From an uncultured Burkholderiales bacterium (GTDB lineage: Bacteria > Pseudomonadota > Gammaproteobacteria > Burkholderiales > Burkholderiaceae_C): 12,782 nucleotides of DNA. The DNA lies in the NCBI GenBank assembly GCA_903925445.1, contig CAIYFE010000171.1, positions 1-12,782 of the forward strand. Reading direction: 5' to 3'. Below are positions 1 through 7,662 of this stretch, one piece after another (the first letter of the stretch is position 1; the number at the start of each line of letters is the position of its first letter). The notes beneath the pieces are model-generated. The model had not been told where the DNA came from. It saw only the letters and a list, made by a program, of their open reading frames with translations, and searched no databases. Position numbers and translations under genes: made by a program.

Positions 1-654
1 GTGCCTTTCAATGCCGCGAGTTCGGAGACGGTTTTGGTTCCCATTTGCCCATTAGGTCCAGAGCATTTGCCGGAGTTGCACAAGCATTTGCTAGCGCTGG
101 ATCAGCACGACCGCTATTTGCGTTTTGGTTATGCGGCAACCGACGAGCAAATTGTTCGGTACCTGGATGGGTTGAATTTTGAGCGCGATGAAATTTACGG
201 CATCTTCAACCGCGATTTGAATATTTTGGCGATGGCGCATTTGGCCATCACTCGAGACAAAGGGAAAACGCCGAGCGCTGAGTTTGGTGTGTCTGTTTGC
301 GTGTCAGCGCGTGGGCGTGGCTACGGTGGACGATTGTTTGAGCGCGCTGTCATGCACGCGCGCAATCAAAAAATTTCATTGATTTACATTCATGCGCTGA
401 GCGAGAACGCGCCCATGATTCGCATCGCGCGCAAAAGCGGCGCCACGCTTGAGCGCGACGGATCTGAGACCGAGGCTTACTTGCGTTTGCCTAAACGCAC
501 AATTGAAAGCCGTTTGACCGAGTTGGTTTCCGACCAATTTGCGCAAGCCAACTACAACATCAAAGAAGACAGCAAGCGGTTTTGGGATTTCTTGGAGCAT
601 GTCCAAGAGATCAGACAAGGCGTGCGAAAAGCCCGGCATCAATCTGCAGAATAA
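1..654 (+). CDS. GNAT-family N-acetyltransferase (5' end at window edge)
   Basis: The 217-residue product is a GNAT-fold acetyltransferase, which would move an acetyl group from acetyl-CoA to an unknown amine. The acetyl-CoA pyrophosphate-binding motif Q/R-x-x-G-x-G/A is visible as R104-G-R-G107-Y-G109, followed by a helix beginning GRLFERAV. It is preceded by a strand (AEFGVSVCV) and followed by a strand (ISLIYIHAL) and an ENAPMIRIARKSGA segment, as in the GNAT core. A C-terminal extension of about 55 residues (from about 165) is charged and probably helical. The frame opens with GTG at base 1, so the true start could lie outside the window. The stop is TAA at 652-654, 74 bases before the corC start chosen here. 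The substrate cannot be read from the sequence. The fold call is secure and the role is unknown. Confidence 0.85.
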   Translation: MPFNAASSETVLVPICPLGPEHLPELHKHLLALDQHDRYLRFGYAATDEQIVRYLDGLNFERDEIYGIFNRDLNILAMAHLAITRDKGKTPSAEFGVSVCVSARGRGYGGRLFERAVMHARNQKISLIYIHALSENAPMIRIARKSGATLERDGSETEAYLRLPKRTIESRLTELVSDQFAQANYNIKEDSKRFWDFLEHVQEIRQGVRKARHQSAE

Positions 655-728
655 ATGGCACCAGGCGTTTGTCATTTGCGTAGGATATCCTTGAGGCTTC
701 AGATTTTTTGGCATTACGCCGATTGGCC

Positions 729-1631
729 GTGACAGACCCTCTCCCTCGATCCAAGTCGACGACAGACTCACGCAGTTACTGGAAACGACTGCAAGAATTT
801 ATCCATCCAGGCCCCGACTCGCGCGAAGAGTTGTTGGGCACACTCACCGAAGCAGAAGACAACCACGTGATTGACGCGGAAAGCCGCGTCATGTTGGAAG
901 GCGTGTTGCGCATGGCTGAGCTGACCGCCGGCGATGTGATGGTCGCAGCGGCGCGAATGGATTTGATTGATTTGAATGCGTCGCTGGATGACACGTTGAA
1001 CCAAGTCATCGACACGCGTCACTCGCGTTTTCCGGTGTTTGAGGGCGAACGGGACAACTTGGTGGGCATCTTGCTGGCCAAGGATTTGCTCAAGTTGCAG
1101 CGCTCGCCAGCATTGAATTTGCGCACCTTGTTGCGTCCACCCGTCTTCATTCCCGAGAGCAAGGGGCTGAATGATTTGCTGCGCGACTTTCGCAACAACC
1201 GCAACCACATGGCGTTGGTGGTGGACGAATTTGGGCGCGTGGCCGGCCTGATCACGATTGAAGACGTGCTGGAGCAAATCGTGGGCGAAATTGAAGACGA
1301 GTTCGACGAAGACCCAGAGGCAGGCGATGTGTTCGCGCTCGCTGACAAAACCTATCGGGTCAGCGGTGACAGCTCGCTGGAGCGTGTGGTGGAAGCGTTT
1401 GAGCTGGATGCGCAAGTGTTTGATAACTTGTTCGACTCAGACAACAAGTTTGACACCATCGGTGGCTTGATCGCGCACGCCATGGGGCACGTGCCGCGCC
1501 GAGGTGAATATTACGAGTTGGCTGGCTTGCGCTTCACGGTGCAACACACGCGCGGCGGGGCGGTGAAGTGGTTCAAAGTCCATTTGCCCCATCCAGATGG
1601 CGCGGACTTGACGGGCAAAGTCAAGCCATGA
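729..1631 (+). CDS. corC: CorC/HlyC-family CBS-domain protein (YbeX type)
   Basis: This soluble CBS-pair protein of about 300 residues is of the CorC/YbeX type. It has two CBS domains (about residues 68-125 and 135-190; note HSRFPVFEGERDNLVGILLAKDLL and VVDEFGRVAGLITIEDVLEQIVG), then an acidic linker and a CorC_HlyC transporter-associated domain (about 200-295). The membrane DUF21 domain of larger relatives is absent, so the protein should be cytosolic. The family is linked to magnesium/cobalt efflux in enterobacteria, and YbeX also to ribosome function. The start is uncertain. GTG 729 gives a VTDPLPRS N-terminus that looks like relatives I remember, while TTG 708 has a GAGG 11 bases upstream. 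The stop codon overlaps the lnt start (ATGA at 1628-1631). The corC-lnt pairing is conserved in proteobacteria, as in ybeX-lnt of E. coli. Confidence 0.9.
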   Translation: MTDPLPRSKSTTDSRSYWKRLQEFIHPGPDSREELLGTLTEAEDNHVIDAESRVMLEGVLRMAELTAGDVMVAAARMDLIDLNASLDDTLNQVIDTRHSRFPVFEGERDNLVGILLAKDLLKLQRSPALNLRTLLRPPVFIPESKGLNDLLRDFRNNRNHMALVVDEFGRVAGLITIEDVLEQIVGEIEDEFDEDPEAGDVFALADKTYRVSGDSSLERVVEAFELDAQVFDNLFDSDNKFDTIGGLIAHAMGHVPRRGEYYELAGLRFTVQHTRGGAVKWFKVHLPHPDGADLTGKVKP

Positions 1632-3202
1632 AACGCATCGGCATCCACCTGCTTTTGATGGCCTTGGGTGGGTTGCAAGCTGCCTCAATGGCATGGCCGT
1701 TGGCCGGTGAGGGGTATGGGCAGCCCTTGGCGTGGCTGGGCTTGGCAAGTTTGGCAGGCTTGGCATTTTTTTTAGATCGGTGCTTGAGCGCGCGCGAAGC
1801 CTTTGTCACAGCTTGGGTGTTCGCGAGCGCTTGGCTCATCGCTTCCACTTGGTGGTTATTCATTGCCTTGCATGTGTATGGCGGATTGCCATCGGTCTTG
1901 GCGGTGCTGGCGGTGGGCTTGTTGGGTTGCGGACTCGCGCTGATTTATGGCGCTGCCGCTTGGGTTTACTTTCGGCTGGGGCAAATGGGCGCACGCACTT
2001 TTGCGCGCGGCTTGGTGTTTGCTTCGGTGTGGTTTTTAGCCGAATGGGTGCGCGGCACGCTTTGGACGGGGTTTCCTTGGGCGGCAGCTGGTTATGCGCA
2101 TGTGGATGGCGTTTTGCGGCATTGGGCGCCTTGGGTGGGCGTGTACGGTTTGAGCGCCATCAGCGCTGCCCTGGCCATGTGGTGTGTAGCGCAACGCCAA
2201 GACCGCGTGTTCAGGCCGCAGGTCTACAAAACTTTGCTTGTGGCCGTGCTGGCGGTCATGGCGGCTTGGGCGTGGTGGGTGGCACCTAGCCATTCTCCGG
2301 CCTTGGCAGAGCGTGCCCCCTTGCAAGTGGCTTTGGTGCAAGGCAACGTGGCACAAGACATGAAGTTTTCAAAAGGCGCTCAAAAGGCGTTGCTGGACTA
2401 TCAAGCCGCATTGCTGCGCAACACGGGCGATTTGGTGGTGACCCCCGAGACGGCGATTCCGTACTTTGCGCATCAATTGCCTGAGCGCTATTGGCAAGAC
2501 ATTCGCCAACGTTATGCCAGCGGGCAGCAAGCGGCCTTGATAGGTATGCCCATGCTGGGCGAGGGAAAAAATGCTTACACCAACTCGGCGCTCGGGTTGG
2601 CGCCGCGTCAAGCAGATTACCGCTACGACAAGCAGCATTTGGTGCCATTTGGTGAGTTTGTACCGCCCATGTTTCATTGGTTTTTGGACTTGATGAACAT
2701 TCCCTTGGGTGATTTCACCCGAGGTGCGGCGGTACAAGCCTCCCTCAATTGGCATGGCGAACGCATTGCTCCCAACATTTGCTTTGAAGATTTGTTTGGC
2801 GAGGAGCTCGCCCGTGGTTTTGCTGATCCCAACCAAACCCCAACGATGCTGGTGAATTTGAGCAACATCGCTTGGTTTGGGGACTCGATTGCGATTGAGC
2901 AGCATTTGAATATTTCCCGCATGCGGGCGTTAGAGCTGCATCGCCCCATGTTGCGCGCGACCAATACCGGTGCGACGGCGGTGATTGACGCGCAAGGACA
3001 AGTCGTGGCGCGTTTGCCCAGCGGCGTTCAAGACACATTGCAAGCCCAGGTGCAAGGCGTGGACGAGCCGCCCACGCCTTATGCCCGTTGGGTTTCGGTC
3101 TACGGTTTGTGGCCCATGGTTTTGTTGGCATTGGGGACTTTGGCTACCGTGGGCTGGCAAGGATATTTGGCGCGGCACGGGCGGCGCCGTTTCGCGCCTT
3201 AA
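1628..3202 (+). CDS. lnt: Apolipoprotein N-acyltransferase
   Basis: Lnt is the inner-membrane enzyme that adds the third acyl chain to the N-terminal cysteine of lipoproteins, the last step of lipoprotein maturation. The 524-residue product (E. coli has 512) has several hydrophobic helices in residues 1-225, a nitrilase-fold periplasmic domain from about 231, and a last membrane helix near 491-513 followed by a basic tail (GRRR). The catalytic triad is intact: E274 (VVTPETAIPYF), K335 (YDKQHLVPFGEF) and C385 (APNICFEDLFGEE), close to E267/K335/C387 of E. coli. The frame is open from 1568, but ATG 1628 overlaps the corC stop and gives the expected hydrophobic start MKRIGIHLLLMALGG, so it was chosen. 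No strong Shine-Dalgarno is visible, which suggests translational coupling to corC. Confidence 0.97.
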   Translation: MKRIGIHLLLMALGGLQAASMAWPLAGEGYGQPLAWLGLASLAGLAFFLDRCLSAREAFVTAWVFASAWLIASTWWLFIALHVYGGLPSVLAVLAVGLLGCGLALIYGAAAWVYFRLGQMGARTFARGLVFASVWFLAEWVRGTLWTGFPWAAAGYAHVDGVLRHWAPWVGVYGLSAISAALAMWCVAQRQDRVFRPQVYKTLLVAVLAVMAAWAWWVAPSHSPALAERAPLQVALVQGNVAQDMKFSKGAQKALLDYQAALLRNTGDLVVTPETAIPYFAHQLPERYWQDIRQRYASGQQAALIGMPMLGEGKNAYTNSALGLAPRQADYRYDKQHLVPFGEFVPPMFHWFLDLMNIPLGDFTRGAAVQASLNWHGERIAPNICFEDLFGEELARGFADPNQTPTMLVNLSNIAWFGDSIAIEQHLNISRMRALELHRPMLRATNTGATAVIDAQGQVVARLPSGVQDTLQAQVQGVDEPPTPYARWVSVYGLWPMVLLALGTLATVGWQGYLARHGRRRFAP

Positions 3203-3244
3203 AATCAAGGGTTTGCGGGCGTATTGACCTGCACATCTTTGACG

Positions 3245-3261
3245 GCCAGTTGCCAACTGGC
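3245..3261 (+). promoter_or_regulatory. Perfect hairpin in the glyQ leader
   Basis: GCCAGTT (3245-3251) and AACTGGC (3255-3261) are exact reverse complements separated by three bases (GCC). They form a 7-bp stem whose 3' arm ends 9 bases before the glyQ ATG. One more G-T wobble pair (3244/3262) can be added. No T-run follows, so it is not a standard intrinsic terminator. The stem occupies the place where a Shine-Dalgarno would sit, and no other good Shine-Dalgarno is seen. The structure is plain in the sequence; a role in controlling glyQS translation is inference. Confidence 0.4.
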
Positions 3262-3270
3262 TTGGCGCTT

Positions 3271-4176
3271 ATGCTGACATTTCAACAAATCATTCTCAAA
3301 CTCCAGTCCTATTGGGCCGACCAGGGTTGCGCCTTGTTGCAGCCCATTGACATGGAGGTCGGTGCCGGCACTTCGCACACCGCAACGTTTTTGCGCGCTT
3401 TAGGCCCCGAGCCTTGGAAGGCCGCTTACGTGCAGCCCAGCCGTCGCCCCAAAGATGGTCGTTACGGCGAAAACCCCAATCGCTTGCAGCATTACTACCA
3501 ATACCAAGTGGTGTTAAAGCCTGCCCCCAGCAACATCTTGGAGCTGTATTTGGGCTCGCTCGAAGCGCTGGGTTTTGACCTCAAGAAAAACGACATTCGT
3601 TTTGTGGAAGACGATTGGGAAAACCCCACGCTGGGCGCATGGGGCTTGGGTTGGGAGGTCTGGTTGAATGGCATGGAAGTCACGCAGTTCACCTACTTTC
3701 AGCAAGTCGGCGGCATCGATTGCAAACCGATCACGGGCGAAATCACCTACGGCCTTGAGCGTTTGGCCATGTACTTGCAAGGCGTGGACAACGTCTACAA
3801 CTTGCAGTGGACAGACGGCTTGACCTACGGCGATGTTTACAAACAAAACGAGGTCGAGCAATCGACCTACAACTTTGAGCACAGCGACGCTGAGTTCTTG
3901 TTCACGGCTTTCGGCGCGCACGAAAAGCAAGCGCAACACCTCATGGGCGCACAACTGGCTTTGCCTGCCTATGAGCAAGTGCTCAAGGCTGCACACACCT
4001 TCAACCTGCTGGATGCGCGCGGCGCGATCAGCGTGACCGAGCGCGCCGCCTACATTGGCCGAATTCGCAATTTGGCACGCGCCGTGGCGCAAAGCTATTA
4101 CGAAAGCCGCGAGCGCTTGGGCTTTCCAATGGCGCCGCGTGCTTGGGTTGAACAAATCGTTAAAAAAGCAGCGTGA
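3271..4176 (+). CDS. glyQ: Glycyl-tRNA synthetase alpha subunit
   Basis: GlyQ is the catalytic subunit of the alpha2beta2 glycyl-tRNA synthetase found in most bacteria; it activates glycine and charges tRNA-Gly. The 301-residue product (E. coli has 303) starts with the family-typical MLTFQQIILKLQSYW, which fixes the start at ATG 3271 although the frame is open from 3088. The class II core is visible: MEVGAGTSHTATFLRALGP, then YVQPSRRPKDGRYGENPNRL and YYQYQVVLKPAP, then the GWEVWLNGMEVTQFTYFQQ and TGEITYGLERLAMYLQ segments. It lies 68 bases after lnt and 11 bases before glyS. The leader carries a 7-bp hairpin at 3245-3261. Nothing is missing or unusual in the protein. Confidence 0.98.
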   Translation: MLTFQQIILKLQSYWADQGCALLQPIDMEVGAGTSHTATFLRALGPEPWKAAYVQPSRRPKDGRYGENPNRLQHYYQYQVVLKPAPSNILELYLGSLEALGFDLKKNDIRFVEDDWENPTLGAWGLGWEVWLNGMEVTQFTYFQQVGGIDCKPITGEITYGLERLAMYLQGVDNVYNLQWTDGLTYGDVYKQNEVEQSTYNFEHSDAEFLFTAFGAHEKQAQHLMGAQLALPAYEQVLKAAHTFNLLDARGAISVTERAAYIGRIRNLARAVAQSYYESRERLGFPMAPRAWVEQIVKKAA

Positions 4177-4187
4177 GAGCCACAACA

Positions 4188-6317
4188 ATGACCACTCAAA
4201 ATCTTCTCGTCGAACTGTTTGTCGAAGAGCTGCCCCCCAAAGCGTTGCAAAAATTGGGCGATGCGTTTTCAAGCGTGCTGTTGGATCAACTCAAAACACA
4301 AGGCTTGACCACAGCGCAGTCTGTGGTGACGGCCTATGCCTCCCCTCGTCGCTTGGCGGCGCACATCACCTCCGTGTTGGCGCAAGCATCGGACAAGGCG
4401 GTGCAACAAAAGCTGATGCCAGTCACCGTAGGCTTAGACGCCAACGGTCAAGCCACCCCCGCATTGTTGAAAAAACTGCAAGCCTTGGGCGCCGGCGCAG
4501 ATGCCGTGCCGCAACTCAAGCGCGCACCCGATGGCAAAGCCGAAGCCTTGTTTTACGACAGCGTCGTCAAAGGCGCGAGCTTGGCCGATGGCTTGCAAAA
4601 GGCCTTGAGCGAAGCGATTGCCAAATTGCCTATTCCCAAAGTCATGAGCTATCAGCTCGAAACCGACTGTGAATTGCCCGGCTGGAGCAGCGTCAATTTT
4701 GTGCGCCCGGCGCACAGCTTGGTGGCTTTGCATGGCAGCACCCTCGTGCCCGTCAAAGCCTTGGGATTGACAGCAGGCAACCGCACGCAAGGCCATCGCT
4801 TTGAAGCCAAAGTCTCGCCCGTGGTGTTGGCGCATGCCGATGAATACGCCAGCCAATTGGCCGCTGAAGGTGCGGTGATTGCCAGCTTTGTGGAGCGTCG
4901 CGCCGAGATTGTTCGTCAATTGCAAGCCGCCGCAGCCCAAGTGGGCGGAGGCGTCAAAGCCATTGAAGACGCCGCATTGTTGGACGAAGTCACCGCCTTG
5001 GTCGAGCGTCCCAACGTGCTGGTGTGCGAATTTGAGAAGCAATTCTTGGATGTGCCACAAGAGTGCCTCATCTTGACGATGAAAGCCAACCAAAAATACT
5101 TTCCGTTGCTCGACGCGGCAGGCAAGTTGACGCACAAGTTTTTGGTGGTCAGCAACATCCGACCAGACGACGCCTCGGCGGTCATTGGCGGCAACGAGCG
5201 CGTGGTGCGCCCACGCTTGGCCGATGCCAAATTCTTCTTCGACCAAGACCGCAAAAAGACACTCGCCTCGCGCGTGGAGGGCTTGGGCAAAGTTGTCTAT
5301 CACAACAAGCTTGGCACACAGGGCGAGCGCACGGACCGCGTTCGCGCCATTGCCAAAGGCATCGCGGCTTTGTTGCCGCAAGCCAAAGATGCGAATTTTG
5401 TTAAAGCCGTCGACTTGGCTGCGCAGTTGGCCAAAACCGACTTGTTGACCGACATGGTGGGCGAATTTCCAGAGCTGCAAGGCATCATGGGGGGCTACTA
5501 CGCCCGTCACGATGGCTTGGGTGAAGACGTGGCGCAAGCCATCGAAGACCACTACAAACCCCGCTTTGCCGGTGACGAGTTACCCCGCAACACCGTGGGC
5601 GTGGTGGTGGCCTTGGCCGACAAACTGGAAACCTTGGTCGGCATGTTTGGCATTGGCAATTTGCCCACAGGCGACAAAGATCCATTTGCTTTGCGTCGCC
5701 ATGCCTTGGGCGTGGTGCGCATGTTGCGCGAGGCGCATTTGGAAGTCGATTTGGACGCCCTCATCGCACAAGCCATTCCGGCCTTTGGCAAGCAAATTGC
5801 TGATCCTGCGGTGGCTCTGCGCGCGTTCATCGATGACCGCCTCTCGGGCAGCTTGCGCGAGCAAGGCTACAAGGCGCAAGAGGTCGAAGCCGTGCTTGCC
5901 CTCAAACCACAGCGTTTGGGCGATGTGGCCAAGCGCTTGGAGGCTGTGCGTGCATTTGCCACGCTGCCCGAAAGCGCGGCCTTGGCCGCTGCCAACAAAC
6001 GCATTGGCAACATCTTGAAGAAAGCGCAAGAAGTCGATGGTCACGTCAGCCCCGTGTTGCTGAAAGAAGAGGCAGAAAAAGCGCTCTACGCACAAATGCA
6101 AACTGTGGTGCCCCAAGCCAACGCGCAGTTTGAGGCCGGTGACTACACCGCCTCGCTCACCACCTTGGCTGCGCTGCGTGGCTCCGTCGATGCGTTTTTT
6201 GACGGTGTGATGGTCAATGCCGAAGCCATGGATTTGCGCCTCAACCGACAAGGCTTGCTCAAGAGCTTGCACATCGCCATGAACCGCGTGGCCGACTTGT
6301 CTTGCCTTGCGGCTTAA
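4188..6317 (+). CDS. glyS: Glycyl-tRNA synthetase beta subunit
   Basis: GlyS is the tRNA-binding partner of GlyQ and is required for an active heterotetramer. The product is 709 residues (E. coli has 689). It starts MTTQNLLVELFVEELPPKAL, the typical N-terminus, so ATG 4188 was preferred over the GTG at 4173 that overlaps the glyQ stop. Family landmarks include AYASPRRLAAHI near the N-terminus, LTMKANQKYFPLLD, RPRLADAKFFFDQDRKK, and YYARHDGLGEDVAQAIEDHY followed by ALADKLETLVGMFGIG (the HD-like region). A C-terminal DALR-type anticodon-binding domain contains FFDGVMVNAEAMDLRLNRQ. It is co-transcribed with glyQ, 11 bases downstream. Its stop overlaps the gmhB Shine-Dalgarno, so the operon probably continues. 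Confidence 0.98.
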   Translation: MTTQNLLVELFVEELPPKALQKLGDAFSSVLLDQLKTQGLTTAQSVVTAYASPRRLAAHITSVLAQASDKAVQQKLMPVTVGLDANGQATPALLKKLQALGAGADAVPQLKRAPDGKAEALFYDSVVKGASLADGLQKALSEAIAKLPIPKVMSYQLETDCELPGWSSVNFVRPAHSLVALHGSTLVPVKALGLTAGNRTQGHRFEAKVSPVVLAHADEYASQLAAEGAVIASFVERRAEIVRQLQAAAAQVGGGVKAIEDAALLDEVTALVERPNVLVCEFEKQFLDVPQECLILTMKANQKYFPLLDAAGKLTHKFLVVSNIRPDDASAVIGGNERVVRPRLADAKFFFDQDRKKTLASRVEGLGKVVYHNKLGTQGERTDRVRAIAKGIAALLPQAKDANFVKAVDLAAQLAKTDLLTDMVGEFPELQGIMGGYYARHDGLGEDVAQAIEDHYKPRFAGDELPRNTVGVVVALADKLETLVGMFGIGNLPTGDKDPFALRRHALGVVRMLREAHLEVDLDALIAQAIPAFGKQIADPAVALRAFIDDRLSGSLREQGYKAQEVEAVLALKPQRLGDVAKRLEAVRAFATLPESAALAAANKRIGNILKKAQEVDGHVSPVLLKEEAEKALYAQMQTVVPQANAQFEAGDYTASLTTLAALRGSVDAFFDGVMVNAEAMDLRLNRQGLLKSLHIAMNRVADLSCLAA

Positions 6318-6320
6318 GGA
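6316..6320 (+). promoter_or_regulatory. gmhB ribosome binding site overlapping the glyS stop
   Basis: AAGGA begins inside the glyS TAA stop (6315-6317) and ends 6 bases before the gmhB ATG at 6327. This supports that start and suggests translation of gmhB follows that of glyS. Confidence 0.6.
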
Positions 6321-6326
6321 TCGTTC

Positions 6327-6905
6327 ATGCAAACCAAGCTCGTCATTCTGGACCGCGACGGCACCATCAACCAAGATCGCGACGATTACGTCAAATCGGC
6401 CGATGAGTGGGTGCCTTTGCCCGGCGCGCTGGAGGCGATTGCCCGTTTGAATCATGCCGGTTGGCATGTGGCAGTGGCCAGCAACCAATCGGGCTTGGGT
6501 CGCGGGTTGTTTGATGTGGCGGCACTCAACGCCATGCACGCCAAAATGCACAAGCTTTTGGCCAGCGCCGGCGGGCGCGTTGACGCGATTTTCTATTGCC
6601 CGCACAGCCCCGACGAAACCTGCAATTGCCGCAAACCTGCTGCGGGTTTGTTTGAACAAATCAGCGAACGCTACAGCATGGATTTGCAAGGTGTGCCTGC
6701 GGTTGGAGACAGTTTGCGCGACTTGCAAGCAGGTGCCGCTTTGGGCTGTGCCTCGCATTTGGTGTTGACCGGCAAGGGCGCTGCCCTCAAAGACAAACCC
6801 TTGCCCGCCGAATACCCCGAGGGGACACAAGTGCATGCAGACTTGGCCGCATTTGTGGAATGGCTGTTGCAGCAAACTGCGACAAAAACGGGAGCGGTTG
6901 CATGA
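6327..6905 (+). CDS. gmhB: D-glycero-beta-D-manno-heptose 1,7-bisphosphate 7-phosphatase
   Basis: GmhB removes the 7-phosphate from heptose 1,7-bisphosphate in the cytoplasm, on the way to ADP-heptose for the LPS inner core. The 192-residue product (E. coli has 191) is a HAD-superfamily phosphatase. Motif I is LDRDGTINQD, with nucleophile D9 and acid/base D11. Motif II lies in AVASNQSGLGRG, K103 lies in NCRKP, and the metal-binding aspartate is D128 in VGDSLRDLQAG. A zinc-binding loop C91-P-H93 ... C99-N-C101 is present; its spacer of five residues is shorter than I recall for E. coli GmhB. A good Shine-Dalgarno (6316-6320) sits before the ATG. The stop overlaps the next start as ATGA at 6902-6905. 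A histidinol-phosphatase-like role is the main alternative, but the zinc loop favours GmhB. Confidence 0.93.
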   Translation: MQTKLVILDRDGTINQDRDDYVKSADEWVPLPGALEAIARLNHAGWHVAVASNQSGLGRGLFDVAALNAMHAKMHKLLASAGGRVDAIFYCPHSPDETCNCRKPAAGLFEQISERYSMDLQGVPAVGDSLRDLQAGAALGCASHLVLTGKGAALKDKPLPAEYPEGTQVHADLAAFVEWLLQQTATKTGAVA

Positions 6906-7651
6906 TGGCTTTGTTGCGTTCGGTGGTTCACATGGTGTTCATGGTGCTGACCATCATTCCGTATGCGCTGTTTTTGGTGGCCACTTCTGTGTGTGGCGCC
7001 TCCAGCGATTTTGTGTACGGCGTGGCGCGACGTTGGTTGAGCTTGAGTGTGTCGGGCGCGCGCCTCATCATGGGGGTGCGCTATCAAATCCAAGGGTTTG
7101 AAAATTTGCCCTTGGGCGAAAAAAGCCCAGCCATTTTGTTGGTCAAGCACCAATCGACTTACGAAACATTTTTGATGCCAGCCATCATGCCGCACCCGCT
7201 GGCTTATGTTTTCAAGCGTGAGTTGTTGCATGTGCCATTTTTCGGCTGGGCGATTGGACGGTTGGACATGATCCACATCGACCGCAGCCAACGCGCCAAA
7301 GCGTTTGCCAAGGTGGTTGAGCAAGGCAAAGACTTGCTGGCCAAGGGCGTGTGGGTGATCATGTTTCCCGAAGGCACCCGCATCGAACGTGGTCAACAAG
7401 GGCAATACAAAAGTGGTGGCGCACGACTGGCCATTGCAACCGGTGCGCCCGTGATTCCGATTGCCGTGACCTCGGCCAAGTGTTGGCCGCGCAAAGCGTT
7501 CATCAAACGCGCGGGTGTGGTGGATGTGTCCATTGGCGCTCCCATTCCTAGCGCAGGGCGTGACCCCGAAGAGTTGACCCAGCAAGTCCAGCAATGGATC
7601 GAAGCTGAAATGCAGCGCCTCGATCCAGAGGCCTATTCGCCCAAGGCCTGA
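6902..7651 (+). CDS. Lysophospholipid (1-acylglycerol-3-phosphate) acyltransferase family protein
   Basis: This 249-residue membrane-associated acyltransferase is of the PlsC/LPLAT family. It probably acylates lysophosphatidic acid or another lysophospholipid during phospholipid synthesis. A hydrophobic N-terminal segment (about residues 5-32, VVHMVFMVLTIIPYALFLVA) should anchor it in the inner membrane. Motif I is H83-Q-S-T-Y-E88, an H-x4-E form rather than the common H-x4-D. Motif II lies around FKRELLHVPFFGWAIGRLD, motif III is F155-P-E-G-T-R160, and motif IV is APVIPIAV. The start ATG 6902 overlaps the gmhB stop, with GGGAG 7 bases upstream; ATG 6905 is equally possible. I did not assign plsC because the genome may carry several paralogues and the acyl acceptor cannot be read from sequence. 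Confidence 0.9.
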   Translation: MMALLRSVVHMVFMVLTIIPYALFLVATSVCGASSDFVYGVARRWLSLSVSGARLIMGVRYQIQGFENLPLGEKSPAILLVKHQSTYETFLMPAIMPHPLAYVFKRELLHVPFFGWAIGRLDMIHIDRSQRAKAFAKVVEQGKDLLAKGVWVIMFPEGTRIERGQQGQYKSGGARLAIATGAPVIPIAVTSAKCWPRKAFIKRAGVVDVSIGAPIPSAGRDPEELTQQVQQWIEAEMQRLDPEAYSPKA

Positions 7652-7662
7652 GCGAGCACCGC

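Noticed and set aside
682..691. AGGATATCCT, a 10-bp palindrome before corC
   Set aside because: It is too short to stand out from chance and no promoter elements are arranged around it.
691..709. Possible terminator with a T-run after the GNAT gene
   Set aside because: The T-run (703-709 region) is preceded only by a three-base-pair stem, too weak for an intrinsic terminator.
1568..1627. Longer N-terminus for lnt from an in-frame upstream start at 1568
   Set aside because: It would add 20 residues unlike an Lnt N-terminus and a 64-base overlap with corC; ATG 1628 gives the usual hydrophobic start and an ATGA overlap.
3200..3205. TAAAAT as a -10 box for glyQ, at the lnt stop codon
   Set aside because: It matches the consensus at five of six positions, but there is no acceptable -35 at 16-19 bases upstream; read-through from lnt is as likely.
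3224..3244. TTGACC (3224-3229) and TTGACG (3239-3244) as -35 boxes before glyQ
   Set aside because: Neither has a plausible -10 at normal spacing before the start codon.
4434..6875. Two long minus-strand open frames (372 and 431 codons) lying against glyS and gmhB
   Set aside because: They lie opposite well-supported genes, their products show no recognisable domain, and the codon bias of the sense genes removes stops from this antisense frame. Similar antisense frames at 768-1415, 7633-8505 and 11403-12383 are rejected for the same reason.
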